Shown here: positions 17,424-26,046 of the stretch, one piece after another
Layout: the number at the start of each line of letters is the position of its first letter
Numbering within the stretch: position 1 is the first letter of the stretch
Assembly: GCA_019237205.1 (NCBI GenBank)
Contig: JAFAHO010000164.1
Span: 1-64,000 of the forward strand
Direction: 5' to 3'
DNA length: 64,000 nucleotides
From: Hyphomicrobiales bacterium
GTDB taxonomy: Bacteria > Pseudomonadota > Alphaproteobacteria > Rhizobiales > Beijerinckiaceae
Notes under the pieces: model-generated
Database searches by the model: none
Told to the model about the DNA's origin: nothing
What the model saw: the letters and a program-made list of their open reading frames with translations, nothing else
Made by a program: the position numbers and the translations under genes

Positions 17424-18841
17424 CGGCAATCGGCGCAGCGCCCTTGAGTGGTGAAGCGCTTCGCGCAACCTTGTGCGATGGCGGCCTGCCGGCGCCGGCA
17501 ATCGACGATTGGATCGCGGCCGAGCCGAAAGCGCCCGGAGAGTTCGGCGAAGACCGGCGTCGTTACGCGATCTTCTGGGCGCTCGCCCGCGCGCTTGTCG
17601 AAGGCGTTCCGAGGAAATCGGCGCGCAAGCCTGCCGAGGCAAAGGCTGCAGAGGCGATCCACGAACGCTCGCGCGCGTCGCGCGCGAGCTTTCTCGGCGC
17701 GCACGCGGAAAAGGTCTACGCTGCGCTCACGAATGACTTCTCGCGCTTCATTCGCGTCGAAGACCTCGTCTTTGCAGCGGCCGACGCATTTCCCGGGCTG
17801 ACGCCTACGCGGGCCGAAATCGAGAGGGAGAGCGGCGCGCTTCAGCGTGACAAGGACGGGCTGGAGATCGATCAGGGCCTCCTGTTCTCTCACATTCTCG
17901 GATGCGAACGGAGCGGACTGCATCTCTGTCACGCCATGCTGCTGCCGAGGCCCGATTCTGACGAGCATCTTCAAAGATTCATCGTCGAGGGCGCAATCGA
18001 TCTCGGGGCGGCGCGGGTCGAGCGCCGCGGCGTCGCGGCCTATCTCACCGCCGCCAATCCGCGCTACTTGAACGCCGAGGATGGGACGACGCTGGACAAG
18101 ATGGAGATCGCAGCCGACATCGCGATCCTTGATCCGGCGACAAAAATCGTCGTCATCCGCGGCGGCGAGGTCGATCATCCCAAGTATCGCGGTCAGCGCA
18201 TTTTCGGCGCCGGCATAAACCTGACCCACCTCTATCGCGGCAAGATAGGCTTCGTCTGGTACCTGCAGCGCGACCTCGGCTATGTGCACAAGATATTCCG
18301 CGGCGTCGCACGCCCCGATGCATTGCCGGACGACGTCCACGGGCAGGGCATTGAGAAACCCTGGATCGCCGCAGTCGACAATTTCGCAATCGGCGGTCAC
18401 TGCCAGGCGCTGCTCGTCATGGACTACATTGTTGCGGCGGCCGACGCCTATTTGACGTTGCCGGCGCGCAAAGAAGGCATCATTCCCGGCGCTTCGAATC
18501 TGCGCCTGCCGCGCTTCGTCGGCGATCGGCTCGCCCGGCAACTCGTCCAATATGAGCGCCGGCTCGCCTGCGACAGTCCCGAAGGACGGCTGATCTGCGA
18601 CGAAATCGCGCCCGTAGCCGCAATGGATGCGTCGATCGGCCGGGTCGTCGCCGGCCTGACGACGTCAGGCGCAGTGGGCGCGATCGCCAATCGCCGCGCC
18701 TTCCGCGTCGGCGCCGAGCCGCTCGACCTCTTCCGGCGCTACATGGCCGTCTACGCGCGCGAGCAGGCCTACTGTCACTTCAGCCCGGCTCTGATCGCCA
18801 ATCTCGAGCGTTATTGGGACGCGCAGAACAGAAGCGGATGA
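17420..18841 (+). CDS. DpgC-like enoyl-CoA hydratase superfamily protein ((3,5-dihydroxyphenyl)acetyl-CoA 1,2-dioxygenase-like)
   Basis: 473 aa; HPKYRGQRIFGAGINLTHLYRGKIGFV, KPWIAAVDNFAIGGHCQALLVMDYIVAAADAYLTLPARKEGIIPGASNLRLPRFVG; long N-terminal helical extension as in DpgC; overlaps paaK stop. Confidence 0.82.
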   Translation: MTAIGAAPLSGEALRATLCDGGLPAPAIDDWIAAEPKAPGEFGEDRRRYAIFWALARALVEGVPRKSARKPAEAKAAEAIHERSRASRASFLGAHAEKVYAALTNDFSRFIRVEDLVFAAADAFPGLTPTRAEIERESGALQRDKDGLEIDQGLLFSHILGCERSGLHLCHAMLLPRPDSDEHLQRFIVEGAIDLGAARVERRGVAAYLTAANPRYLNAEDGTTLDKMEIAADIAILDPATKIVVIRGGEVDHPKYRGQRIFGAGINLTHLYRGKIGFVWYLQRDLGYVHKIFRGVARPDALPDDVHGQGIEKPWIAAVDNFAIGGHCQALLVMDYIVAAADAYLTLPARKEGIIPGASNLRLPRFVGDRLARQLVQYERRLACDSPEGRLICDEIAPVAAMDASIGRVVAGLTTSGAVGAIANRRAFRVGAEPLDLFRRYMAVYAREQAYCHFSPALIANLERYWDAQNRSG

Positions 18842-19040
18842 AGGCAGGGCACCGCCACGGCGCCACTCCGCGCGCGCGAAGTGTCGGCCTCGAGAATCGT
18901 CACCGACCTGCGGCCATGCGGGACATGCCTCGGAAAGATTCCGCAATCCGAGGCGAAGTCTAAGCTTGTCCTAAGCGCATGCTGGGTCATCGCATCGAAG
19001 CCCCGACAGGTGAAGGAGTGGCGTGAGGCCCCTCGAGATT

Positions 19041-19266
19041 AGAAGGCGCAGTGCGCCGCAAGGGTCGCAATCGCCTTCTCCGCGGCGCGAAGACCGCTGC
19101 CGTGCGCGCCATGGGCGGTCGAGAACTCGCGAGGATCGTCGCCTCGCCCGCGAAAAAGATCCGCCCTGGAGGGGACCGGCCATAGCCACAGGTACGGTTG
19201 GATAAAACCGGCCATCCCGGGACGCCAGGCTCGTTCACTGGTTCCCGCCAGGGAGACCGGGTTCAA
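19041..19266 (-). pseudogene. Frameshifted C-terminal remnant of a flavin amine oxidase
   Basis: Reverse strand frame A: GRIFFAGEAT..., then frame B: REFSTAHGAHGSGLRAAEKAIATLAAHCAF*, together the conserved MAO C-terminus split by a small indel; no N-terminal or central domain present. Confidence 0.7.
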
Positions 19267-19950
19267 TCACAACGAGCTGTTGCCAACAAAGAGGTTGCTG
19301 CTCACGGTTTCAAGGTGAGCGCGCATTGCGCTTGCAGCCGCCGCGGCGTCGCGCCGCAAGAGGGCGTCGACGATCGCCTTGTGCTCGCGGCAATAGACGA
19401 GGCGCCTCTGCGGGCTGAAGGAACGGCGTTTGATGTCGCGCCAAAGCTCCTGGTTGCGAATGAGCCTCAGAATCGCGTGCAGACGCGTTAGGAGCTCGTT
19501 GCGCGTCGCGGCGAAAATCCCTTGATGCAATTCGGCGTCGCAATGTTCGAACGCCTCGATGTCGAACGCCTCTAGCGACGCCGCATGGGACCCAGCAACG
19601 TCGCGCAGATCGCTCGCGCTAGCGTTTATAGCCGCCATGGCGGCGGCCCTCGGTTCGAGAATCTGGCGCACCGCCATCATGTCGATCGGACTGACCCCGG
19701 TCAGTTCCTGAAGCAGACCGGTCAGCTCAATTCGAGTGCTGTGGCGCAAGAACGTGCCGCGCCCGACCTTTCGGGACACCAAGCCTTCCGAAGCAATCGT
19801 CTTGATGGCGCTTCGCATCGTGTTGCGCGCGACCTTGTATTCGGCCGCGAGGTTCCGCTCATTCGGCAATCGTCGCGATTCGTTCCACTCTCCGGAATCG
19901 ATCCGTGTTCGAAGCGATTGGGCGACTTGCGGCGCTAGCGCCCTAGACAT
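19267..19950 (-). CDS. GntR family transcriptional regulator with FCD domain
   Basis: RLPNERNLAAEYKVARNTMRSAIKTIASEGLVSRKVGRGTFL wHTH; C-terminal FCD-like AELHQGIFAATRNELL...EHKAIVDALLRRDAAAAASAMRAHLE. Confidence 0.92.
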   Translation of the reverse strand: MSRALAPQVAQSLRTRIDSGEWNESRRLPNERNLAAEYKVARNTMRSAIKTIASEGLVSRKVGRGTFLRHSTRIELTGLLQELTGVSPIDMMAVRQILEPRAAAMAAINASASDLRDVAGSHAASLEAFDIEAFEHCDAELHQGIFAATRNELLTRLHAILRLIRNQELWRDIKRRSFSPQRRLVYCREHKAIVDALLRRDAAAAASAMRAHLETVSSNLFVGNSSL

Positions 19951-19965
19951 GGGAACGCCTCCAGA

Positions 19966-19984
19966 TGAACCAATACTGAACCAA
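19966..19984. promoter_or_regulatory. Candidate GntR operator: two perfect TGAACCAA direct repeats in an 11-bp register
   Basis: TGAACCAA TAC TGAACCAA immediately upstream of the gntR start; GGTCCGGACC palindrome at 19994-20003. Confidence 0.45.
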
Positions 19985-20292
19985 CTAGCACGCGGTCCGG
20001 ACCATGTCGAGCAGCCAGGCCAACTCGGTCGGCAGTCGCGGCGAAACCGCGAAGATGGTCAAATCGCTGGACTCCTATTAGCCCCGAAAGCGCCTGCTTT
20101 CGTCCGCTCAAAGGCTGTCTTGTCAGGCCAAATCCCGAATGCTACGGTACGCGTGTGGACCATTTGATAGGAATGGATCACTTCAAGCGCAAAACAAAAA
20201 CGGCAGGAATCGTGGATGACGAGAGCTTTGTCGCGCTCCTTGGGCCCGTGTTTTGACTGGCGGAACCCTCGCTGCCTCATGAAGCTTCGCTC

Positions 20293-20532
20293 ATGAAGAT
20301 CGCGACCTTCCGCGTCGGCGGCGAACGGCGCGTCGGTCTCGTCGACGAGCGGCGCCAGTCTGTTGCGCCGTTCGACGTCCCCGTGGCGGAAGCGCTGCTC
20401 GGGGTTCTTGCGCCGGCAGGCGTCGGGATCGGCTTCAAGCCGCCGAAGTATGTTGTTCCGGGCGACGTCGTGCGGATCGAGATTTCCGGCATCGGCGTGC
20501 TGGAGAACGAATTCCGCGAAGCGCGCCAATGA
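20293..20532 (+). pseudogene. Internally deleted fumarylacetoacetate hydrolase (FAH) family ORF; N-terminus joined in frame to C-terminus
   Basis: 79 aa: MKIATFRVGGERRVGLVDE (FAH N-terminus) then PAGVGIGFKPPKYVVPGDVVRIEISGIGVLENEF (FAH C-terminus); the catalytic middle is missing. Confidence 0.75.
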
Positions 20533-21308
20533 GCGGCGCAGCACTTGGACGAATCCAGCTCGAGATCGACGGCGAGGGGCCGCCGATAGTGTTCTTGCAT
20601 GGACTAGGCGCAACGTCGAGCTCGTTTCAACCTCTGCTCGACTCGCTTCTCGGCTTCCGCTGCATCCGCCCCGATCTGCCGGGCGCAGGACGATCGCCAC
20701 TGCCTGATGCGCAGATCACGACGGACTCGCTCGTCGAGGCCGTGCGGGACATCGTCAAGACTGTCGCGGGCGCGCCCGCGCATCTTGTCGGCCACTCGCT
20801 GGGAACGCTGATTGCTCAGCACGTGGCGGCTACGGCGCCCGAATTGGTCTTGAGCCTGACCTTGTTCGGGCCGATCGGCGAGCCGGCGGAAGCGGCGCGA
20901 GAACGTCTCAGTGACCGCGCGCGGATCGTCCGCCGGGACGGAATGATCGCGGTCGCCGACGCAATCGCGGCGGCGGGGCTCTCCTCTTCGACCAAGGCCG
21001 CGAATCCGCTCGCCGTCGCTTACGTACGCGAGAGCCACCTGCGCCAGGATCCGGAGGGTTTCGCCCAGTCCTGCGAGGCGCTCGCCGCGGCGAAGGGCGC
21101 GGATCTTCGGCTCGTCCGCTGCCCGACCGTGCTTGCGACCGGCGAGGACGACCCGGTCGCGCCGCCCGGCGCAGCGCAAGGGCTTGCGGACAAGATCAGG
21201 GGCGCTAAGGTCAAGATTCTGGCGCGCTGCGGCCATTGGACCCCGATCGAGCAGCCCAGGCAATGCGCGCGTCTTGCGTCCGACAGCATCCGGGCAAGCG
21301 CGGCCTGA
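20529..21308 (+). CDS. Alpha/beta hydrolase (3-oxoadipate enol-lactonase-like)
   Basis: PPIVFLHGLGATSSSFQPLLDSL, GHSLGTLIAQHVAA nucleophile elbow, C-terminal GHWTPIEQP. Confidence 0.88.
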   Translation: MSGAALGRIQLEIDGEGPPIVFLHGLGATSSSFQPLLDSLLGFRCIRPDLPGAGRSPLPDAQITTDSLVEAVRDIVKTVAGAPAHLVGHSLGTLIAQHVAATAPELVLSLTLFGPIGEPAEAARERLSDRARIVRRDGMIAVADAIAAAGLSSSTKAANPLAVAYVRESHLRQDPEGFAQSCEALAAAKGADLRLVRCPTVLATGEDDPVAPPGAAQGLADKIRGAKVKILARCGHWTPIEQPRQCARLASDSIRASAA

Positions 21309-21343
21309 TACCGTAGGCCCGGAAAACCAACGGAGGCGCCGTA

Positions 21344-22657
21344 ATGGCGGAGGATCGTATCGGTGGATCGAACGGCGTGGTCTTCACCAACGTTCGCATT
21401 CTCGACGGCTCCGGAGACTATCCCTACACCGGTGAGGTCGTCGTCCAGGGCAATCGAATCCGGCAGGTGACGAAGGGCTCATCGCGCCTTTCGGCCGGGG
21501 CGGGAGGCGGCGGGCAGACCGTAATCGACGGGATGGGCGCGACACTGATGCCGGGCCTCTGCGACGCGCACCTCCACCTCTCCTGGAACAATGCGCCCGG
21601 CATCGATCCGATCCAGCTGATGCCGCCCGAGGAGCACACGCTTGTGACGGCGCAGATGGCGAAGCTCGTGCTCGACGCGGGCTTCACGATGGGGCGTGGC
21701 GCAGCGGCGGCGAAGCCCCGGCTCGATGTCGTCGTGCGCGACGCGATCAATAAAGGCATGATACCGGGGCCGCGTTACCTGGCCGCGGGCCCGGAGATCA
21801 CCACCGTCGGCGGTCTTGGCGATTCCGCCCCCTCTCATATCCCCCACGAGGGCCTCAACCTCGGCATCGTCGTTTCCGGCCCCGAGGAGATCCGGCGGAC
21901 GGTGCGCACGCTGATCAAGTACGGCGTCGACACCATCAAGCTCAACCTCTCCGGCGAAGAGATCACCGGCATGGCGGCGGAAGAGACCCCTATGGCGGAG
22001 GACGAGGTGGCGATGGCGGTGCGCGAGGCGCGCACCCGCAACAAGTCTCTCTCCGCGCATGCCCGCTCGTCCGGCTCGATCAAGCAATGCGTGCGACACG
22101 GCATCGGCATCATCTATCATGCCTCTTTCGCCGACGAGGAGGCGCTCGACATGCTCGAGGCGGCGAAGGACAAGCACTTCGTCGCGCCCGGGCTCGCCTG
22201 GCTCATCAACACGGCGCGCAACGCCGGCGAATACGGGATCAAGCCTGGCTCGCCGATCGCCATCCGATACGAGCGGGAGCTCGAGCACGCCGTCGAGACC
22301 TGCCGCAAGATGCATCGGCGCGGCATTCGCGTTTTGATCGGCGGCGACTACGGTTTCGCTTGGACGCCCCAGGGCACCAACGCCAAGGACCTCGAGTATT
22401 TCGTCGACCTGCTCGGCTTCTCGCCGATGGAGGCGATCATCGCCGCGACGCGCCTCGGCGGCGAGATCATGGGGCAGAGTCAGGAGCTCGGTCTCATCAG
22501 GCAGGGCTATCTCGCCGACATGCTGCTCGTCGACGGCGACCCCGTCGCCAACGTCCGTATCCTACAGGACAAGACGCGGCTCCTCGCCATCATGAAGGAC
22601 GGCGAGTTCCATAAGGCGCCGAGGATGAGCGAACAACGCCGGCGGCTCACTGCATGA
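21344..22657 (+). CDS. Amidohydrolase family protein (imidazolonepropionase-like)
   Basis: FTNVRILDGSGDYPYTGEVVVQGNRI, MPGLCDAHLHLSW, LSAHARSS, GGDYGFAWTPQGTNAKDLEYFV, GYLADMLLVDGDP. Confidence 0.9.
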   Translation: MAEDRIGGSNGVVFTNVRILDGSGDYPYTGEVVVQGNRIRQVTKGSSRLSAGAGGGGQTVIDGMGATLMPGLCDAHLHLSWNNAPGIDPIQLMPPEEHTLVTAQMAKLVLDAGFTMGRGAAAAKPRLDVVVRDAINKGMIPGPRYLAAGPEITTVGGLGDSAPSHIPHEGLNLGIVVSGPEEIRRTVRTLIKYGVDTIKLNLSGEEITGMAAEETPMAEDEVAMAVREARTRNKSLSAHARSSGSIKQCVRHGIGIIYHASFADEEALDMLEAAKDKHFVAPGLAWLINTARNAGEYGIKPGSPIAIRYERELEHAVETCRKMHRRGIRVLIGGDYGFAWTPQGTNAKDLEYFVDLLGFSPMEAIIAATRLGGEIMGQSQELGLIRQGYLADMLLVDGDPVANVRILQDKTRLLAIMKDGEFHKAPRMSEQRRRLTA

Positions 22658-24708
22658 GTCTATCGATTGCAAGTCCGGCCGCGCCGACAGCGCGCCAGCT
22701 CTGGAATGGCTTGGCGCTGCTCGCCGCCGCCGCCTTCCTCTGGATGGTGCTGGGGGTCTGGCCGGACTGGCTTGTCGGGCTGCTCGACGGAAAGAAAGCC
22801 TTCGTCAGCGCCGTGCTCAACGGGGTGACGCTCGCCGGCCTCTACTTTCTCGTCGCGAGCGGCTTCACGCTCGTCTTCGGGTTGATGCGCAACGTCAATC
22901 TGGCGCATGGCTCGCTCTATCTGCTCGGCGCCTATATTGGCTACGACGTCGCCGCCTGGACTGACAATTGGTTCCTGGGCGTGATTGTCGGCGCGTTGAC
23001 GATTGGAATCGTCGGCGCGCTGCTGCAGGTCTTCGTCTTTCAAAGGCTCGCCGGCGACGAACTGCGGCAGACGCTCGTCACCATCGGCATTTCGATCGTG
23101 GCCGCTGACCTGATGCTGGCCGTCTGGGGCGGCAAGACCTACCAGTTCTCGATACCTCCTTGGCTCGACGGGGCTGTGGCGACGCCGATCGTGACCGCGA
23201 TCAAATCCAACGGACAGATCGTTACGCTGCGCTACCCGCTCTATCGACTGGTCGTTCTCGGCGTCTCGTTGGTCATCGGCGTGGGCCTTTGGCTGGCGCT
23301 CAATCGCACCAAATTCGGCACGATGATCCGCGCCGGCGTCGATGACCGCGCGATGCTCTCGACAGTGGGTGTGAATGTGCGCCTCCTGTTCGTTGGCGTG
23401 TTTGCGCTCGGCGGCTTCCTGGCGGGCCTTTCGGGCGTGATCGGCGGATCGGCGCTCTCGGTCGCGCCGGGCGAGGACGTGCGCTACCTGATGGCGTCGC
23501 TGGTGGTGGTCATCGTTGGCGGCATGGGCTCCATTGTCGGCGCGGCAATCGGCGCGCTGCTGGTCGGGCTCGCCGAACAGCTCGGCCTCGTCTATCTGCC
23601 GACCTACGGGGTCGTGCTGACGTTCGTCATCATGGTGGTGACGCTCGCGCTCAGACCGCAGGGGATCATGGGCAACCCGCGCCTGCGGCTTGCCGACCCC
23701 GTGCGGCCTCCCGGCGCTGGCGACGTCGTTGCCACCGAACTCACGCCGGCAACCCTTGCGCTTGGCGTCGCGCTCATCCTGTTCCCGCTCATCGCCACCC
23801 CGTTCGTCACATTCCAGATCGGCGCGCAGACGCTGATCCTTGGCATGGTCGCCCTGTCGCTTATGGTGCTCGCCGGCTATGGCGGCATGGTATCGATGGC
23901 GCAGCTGACGGTGGCCGGCGTCGCTGGCTACTCCGTGGCGATCTTGGGCTCGAACAGCGCGGGCGTTCTCGGCCTGAACTGGCCATGGTGGATCTACGCG
24001 CCGCTGGCGATCCTGATCGGCGGGCTGGTGTCGGCGCTCATCGGCGCGATCGCGGTGCGGACCGCCGGCATCTATACAATCATGATTACACTGGCGACGG
24101 GATCCGCGTTTTTCTATCTGGCGCAGCAGAACTATTCGCTGTTCAATGGACATTCGGGCTTTCGCGGCGTCGCGCCGCCGGATGCGTTCGGAGTCGCCTG
24201 GCGAAGCGCGGTGCCATTCTATTACCTTTGCCTCGCCGTCGCCGCGCTTTGCTATTGCGCCGTCGTCTATGCGGCGCGCTCGACCTTCGGCCTCGCTCTG
24301 ATGGCGAGCCGGGACAACGCCCGCCGCGCCCGCGCGGTAGGGCACAATGTTACAGCCCTCCGGATCGCCGCCTTCTTCCTGGCGGGCCTCATCGCCGGCG
24401 TCGCCGGCGTGCTCTACGTCTGGTTCAACGGCCGCATTTCGCCGGGCGCCGTCAGCGTCAGCGAGGCCGTCGGCATCCTGGTCATCGCGGTCATCGGCGG
24501 CATCCGCCACCCGATCGGGCCGTTTCTCGGCGCCGCGCTCTATGTCCTGCTGAAGACCTTCGCCATCGATCTCGTCGGCGCTGACCGGTTCAATACCCTG
24601 ATCGGCGCCATCTTTCTCATCATCGTCTTCGTTTCGCCCGACGGAATCCTCGGCCTGTGGCGTCGCGTCGCGCCGACGCTGACGCCAAGGCCGTTGCGTG
24701 AGGCCTGA
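22654..24708 (+). CDS. Branched-chain-type ABC transporter permease, fused LivH-LivM
   Basis: 684 aa; LivH-like half (NGVTLAGLYFLVASGFTLVFGLMRNVNLAHGSLYLLGAY) and LivM-like half (LMVLAGYGGMVSMAQLTVAGVAGY; LMASRDNARRARAVGHNV) in one ORF. Confidence 0.92.
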   Translation: MSLSIASPAAPTARQLWNGLALLAAAAFLWMVLGVWPDWLVGLLDGKKAFVSAVLNGVTLAGLYFLVASGFTLVFGLMRNVNLAHGSLYLLGAYIGYDVAAWTDNWFLGVIVGALTIGIVGALLQVFVFQRLAGDELRQTLVTIGISIVAADLMLAVWGGKTYQFSIPPWLDGAVATPIVTAIKSNGQIVTLRYPLYRLVVLGVSLVIGVGLWLALNRTKFGTMIRAGVDDRAMLSTVGVNVRLLFVGVFALGGFLAGLSGVIGGSALSVAPGEDVRYLMASLVVVIVGGMGSIVGAAIGALLVGLAEQLGLVYLPTYGVVLTFVIMVVTLALRPQGIMGNPRLRLADPVRPPGAGDVVATELTPATLALGVALILFPLIATPFVTFQIGAQTLILGMVALSLMVLAGYGGMVSMAQLTVAGVAGYSVAILGSNSAGVLGLNWPWWIYAPLAILIGGLVSALIGAIAVRTAGIYTIMITLATGSAFFYLAQQNYSLFNGHSGFRGVAPPDAFGVAWRSAVPFYYLCLAVAALCYCAVVYAARSTFGLALMASRDNARRARAVGHNVTALRIAAFFLAGLIAGVAGVLYVWFNGRISPGAVSVSEAVGILVIAVIGGIRHPIGPFLGAALYVLLKTFAIDLVGADRFNTLIGAIFLIIVFVSPDGILGLWRRVAPTLTPRPLREA

Positions 24709-24765
24709 CCGACGCAGCGTATTTTCAACCGGGGTCCATCAAGGGCCTCAACTCGGGAGGAAGGA

Positions 24766-26013
24766 ATGAAAGCGTATAGAAGCATGATTGCCCTCGGCCT
24801 GCTCATCGGCGCTGCGGCTGTCCCGCAAGCGGCGCTGGCCGAGGACACGATCAAGGTAGGTCTGTTGGCCACGCTCGAGGGAGCGTTCACGGTTCTCGGA
24901 CAGGACAGCATGCGCGGGGCCGATCTCGCGTTCAAAGAGGCCAACTACATGGCCGGCGGCAAGAAGATCGAAGTCATCAAAGGCTCGTCCGACGCCTCGC
25001 CCGACAGCGCCGTCAAGGCGGCGCGCAAGCTGGTCGAACAGGACGGAGTGAAGATCCTCATCGGCCCGCTCTCCGGCGACGAGGGACTCGCGGTCAAGGA
25101 CTACGCCAAGACGCAGCCCAACATCACTTTCATCAACGGCACGTCAGCGGCGCAGGATACGACGCTTCGCGATCCCGCGCCGAATTTCTTCCGCTTCACC
25201 ACCGACGGCGCGCAGTGGATGGCCGGCCTCGGCGAGTATGCCTATAACGATAAACACTACCACACGGTCGTCACCGTCGCGGAGGACTATTCCTTCCCCT
25301 ATACGCAGGTGTTCGGTTTCATGGCCGGCTTCTGCAAGGCCGGCGGTCACGTGCCGAAGAAGTTCTGGGTGCCGATCGGCAACAAGGACTTCTCTTCGAT
25401 CATCGCCGCGATTCCCGACAAGGTCGACGCCATCTATGTCGCCCTCGGCGGCGCCGACGGCGTCAATTTCCTCACCCAATACCAGCAGGCGGGCGGCACG
25501 GCGCCGCTGATCGGCGGCTCGATCACTGTCGACCAGACTGTTCTCGGCACGAAGGGCAAGCAACGCGACTACGTGATTGGGACGCCGGCCGCCGGTCCGA
25601 TCGCCGACAATGCCGAGGGCGACGCTTGGAAGAAGTTCGTCGCCGACTACAAGGACGCCTACAAGGACGGCTTCCCGTCCCCGTCGTTGTTCGCGCAGGG
25701 CTACTACATTGAGACCAAGGCGATGCTGGCTGCGCTCGACAAGGTCAACGGCGACCTTTCCGACAACCAAGCCAAGTTCCGCGACGCGCTCGCCCATCTC
25801 GAGCTCGATACGCCAACCGGCAAGGTCAAGCTCGACAAGAACCGGCAGGCGATCGCGGACAACTATCTGACCGAGGTCGCCAAAGCCGACGACGGGCATC
25901 TGTACAACAAGGTTGTCCGGGTCGTCCCGGCGGTGAACCAGACCCTCGGCATCCCCGAGGCGGATTTCCTCAAGCTTGGCGTCGCCAACCGCGACAACCC
26001 GGACTGCAAGTGA
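24766..26013 (+). CDS. Branched-chain-type ABC transporter substrate-binding protein
   Basis: Signal peptide; DTIKVGLLATLEGAFTVLGQDSMRGADLAFKEANYMAGGKKIEVI; Peripla_BP_6-like. Confidence 0.92.
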   Translation: MKAYRSMIALGLLIGAAAVPQAALAEDTIKVGLLATLEGAFTVLGQDSMRGADLAFKEANYMAGGKKIEVIKGSSDASPDSAVKAARKLVEQDGVKILIGPLSGDEGLAVKDYAKTQPNITFINGTSAAQDTTLRDPAPNFFRFTTDGAQWMAGLGEYAYNDKHYHTVVTVAEDYSFPYTQVFGFMAGFCKAGGHVPKKFWVPIGNKDFSSIIAAIPDKVDAIYVALGGADGVNFLTQYQQAGGTAPLIGGSITVDQTVLGTKGKQRDYVIGTPAAGPIADNAEGDAWKKFVADYKDAYKDGFPSPSLFAQGYYIETKAMLAALDKVNGDLSDNQAKFRDALAHLELDTPTGKVKLDKNRQAIADNYLTEVAKADDGHLYNKVVRVVPAVNQTLGIPEADFLKLGVANRDNPDCK

Positions 26014-26046
26014 CGTCCGGAGCCGCCGCCTGAGGGAAGCGCCGCC

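Noticed and set aside
22660-24510. 616-aa - strand ORF
   Set aside because: Antisense to the LivH-LivM permease; biased D/R/H/Q composition typical of reverse-read membrane genes
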